Shown: positions 5,104 through 5,169 of the stretch, in pieces | How the letters are laid out: each line of letters starts with the position of its first letter | Position numbering within the stretch: position 1 is the first letter of the stretch | DNA from: Deltaproteobacteria bacterium | Lineage (GTDB): Bacteria; Desulfobacterota; Desulfobacteria; Desulfobacterales; JAABPS01 | Length of the DNA: 5,169 nucleotides | Direction of reading: 5' to 3' | Assembly (NCBI GenBank): GCA_019309685.1 | Contig: JAFDFT010000215.1 | Location: 1 to 5,169, forward strand | Notes under the pieces: model-generated | Told to the model about the DNA's origin: nothing | Databases searched by the model: none | What the model saw: only the letters and a program-made list of their open reading frames with translations | Program-made: the position numbers and the translations under genes

Positions 5104-5169
5104 TGGTGGCGATGCAGGGATTTGAACCCCGGACACTGCGGATATGAGCCGCATGCTCTAACCGACTGA
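5104..5169 (-). tRNA. Elongator tRNA-Met, anticodon CAT (5' end cut by window)
   Basis: The minus strand from the window edge reads the D loop (TCAGTCGGTTAGAGC), an anticodon arm TGCGG-CTCATAT-CCGCA with anticodon CAT at 5144-5146, a T arm CGGGG-TTCAAAT-CCCTG, the acceptor 3' strand CATCGCC, discriminator A and an encoded CCA (5104-5106). The first dozen or so bases, including the acceptor 5' strand and part of the D stem, lie beyond the right edge. The body resembles bacterial elongator tRNA-Met. It lacks the GGG/CCC anticodon-stem pairs of initiator tRNA, and tRNA-Ile2 (also CAT) usually has a different acceptor and anticodon stem. Confidence 0.92.

Noticed and set aside
4939..5169. Plus-strand open frame ending in WRCRDLNPGHCGYEPHALTD
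   Set aside because: This is the antisense translation of the tRNA-Met gene, a well-known false protein. The rest of the frame covers the terminator and the ddl promoter region.

Overview
The window looks like bacterial core-genome sequence. All four confident protein genes and both tRNAs lie on the minus strand. Read in the direction of transcription (high to low coordinates), the order is: tRNA-Met(CAT), cut by the right edge, with its own terminator; ddl (D-alanine--D-alanine ligase); a short RimK-like ATP-grasp protein abutting ddl; a roughly 210-base spacer; a fused purD-purE gene; a roughly 180-base spacer with a perfect 13-bp hairpin; a Sua5/YrdC threonylcarbamoyl-AMP synthase; and tRNA-Leu(CAA). 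The moderate GC content, encoded CCA ends, the set purD, purE and Sua5 together, and the FPTRSLYGLG variant of the Sua5 motif suggest a Desulfobacterota-like (deltaproteobacterial) organism. That assignment is inference from memory, not a database result.

Functionally, ddl supplies the D-Ala-D-Ala dipeptide for peptidoglycan. The following ATP-grasp gene starts immediately after the ddl stop codon, so it is probably translationally coupled; its substrate is unknown. The purDE gene encodes two non-consecutive steps of de novo purine synthesis (GAR synthetase and N5-CAIR mutase) on one 590-residue chain with essentially no linker. The Sua5/YrdC enzyme makes the activated intermediate for t6A modification of ANN-decoding tRNAs and lies just upstream of tRNA-Leu.

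The non-coding parts hold the less ordinary signals. The spacer between the ATP-grasp gene and purDE contains a 127-bp imperfect palindrome with about 20-bp terminal inverted repeats and a central hairpin, resembling a MITE or a dispersed intergenic repeat. Next to it is a perfect 14-bp palindrome. A shorter, gapped match to the same repeat lies near the left edge. The leftmost 260 bases, on the 3' side of tRNA-Leu, hold no confident gene, but they carry a tandem 11-base repeat, a small hairpin, and a short reading-frame tail vaguely like the end of a tyrosine recombinase. No CRISPR array, insertion sequence with transposase, riboswitch or rRNA was seen. The best candidates for something not yet described are the ATP-grasp partner of Ddl and the PurD-PurE fusion; neither amounts to clear evidence of a wholly new system.
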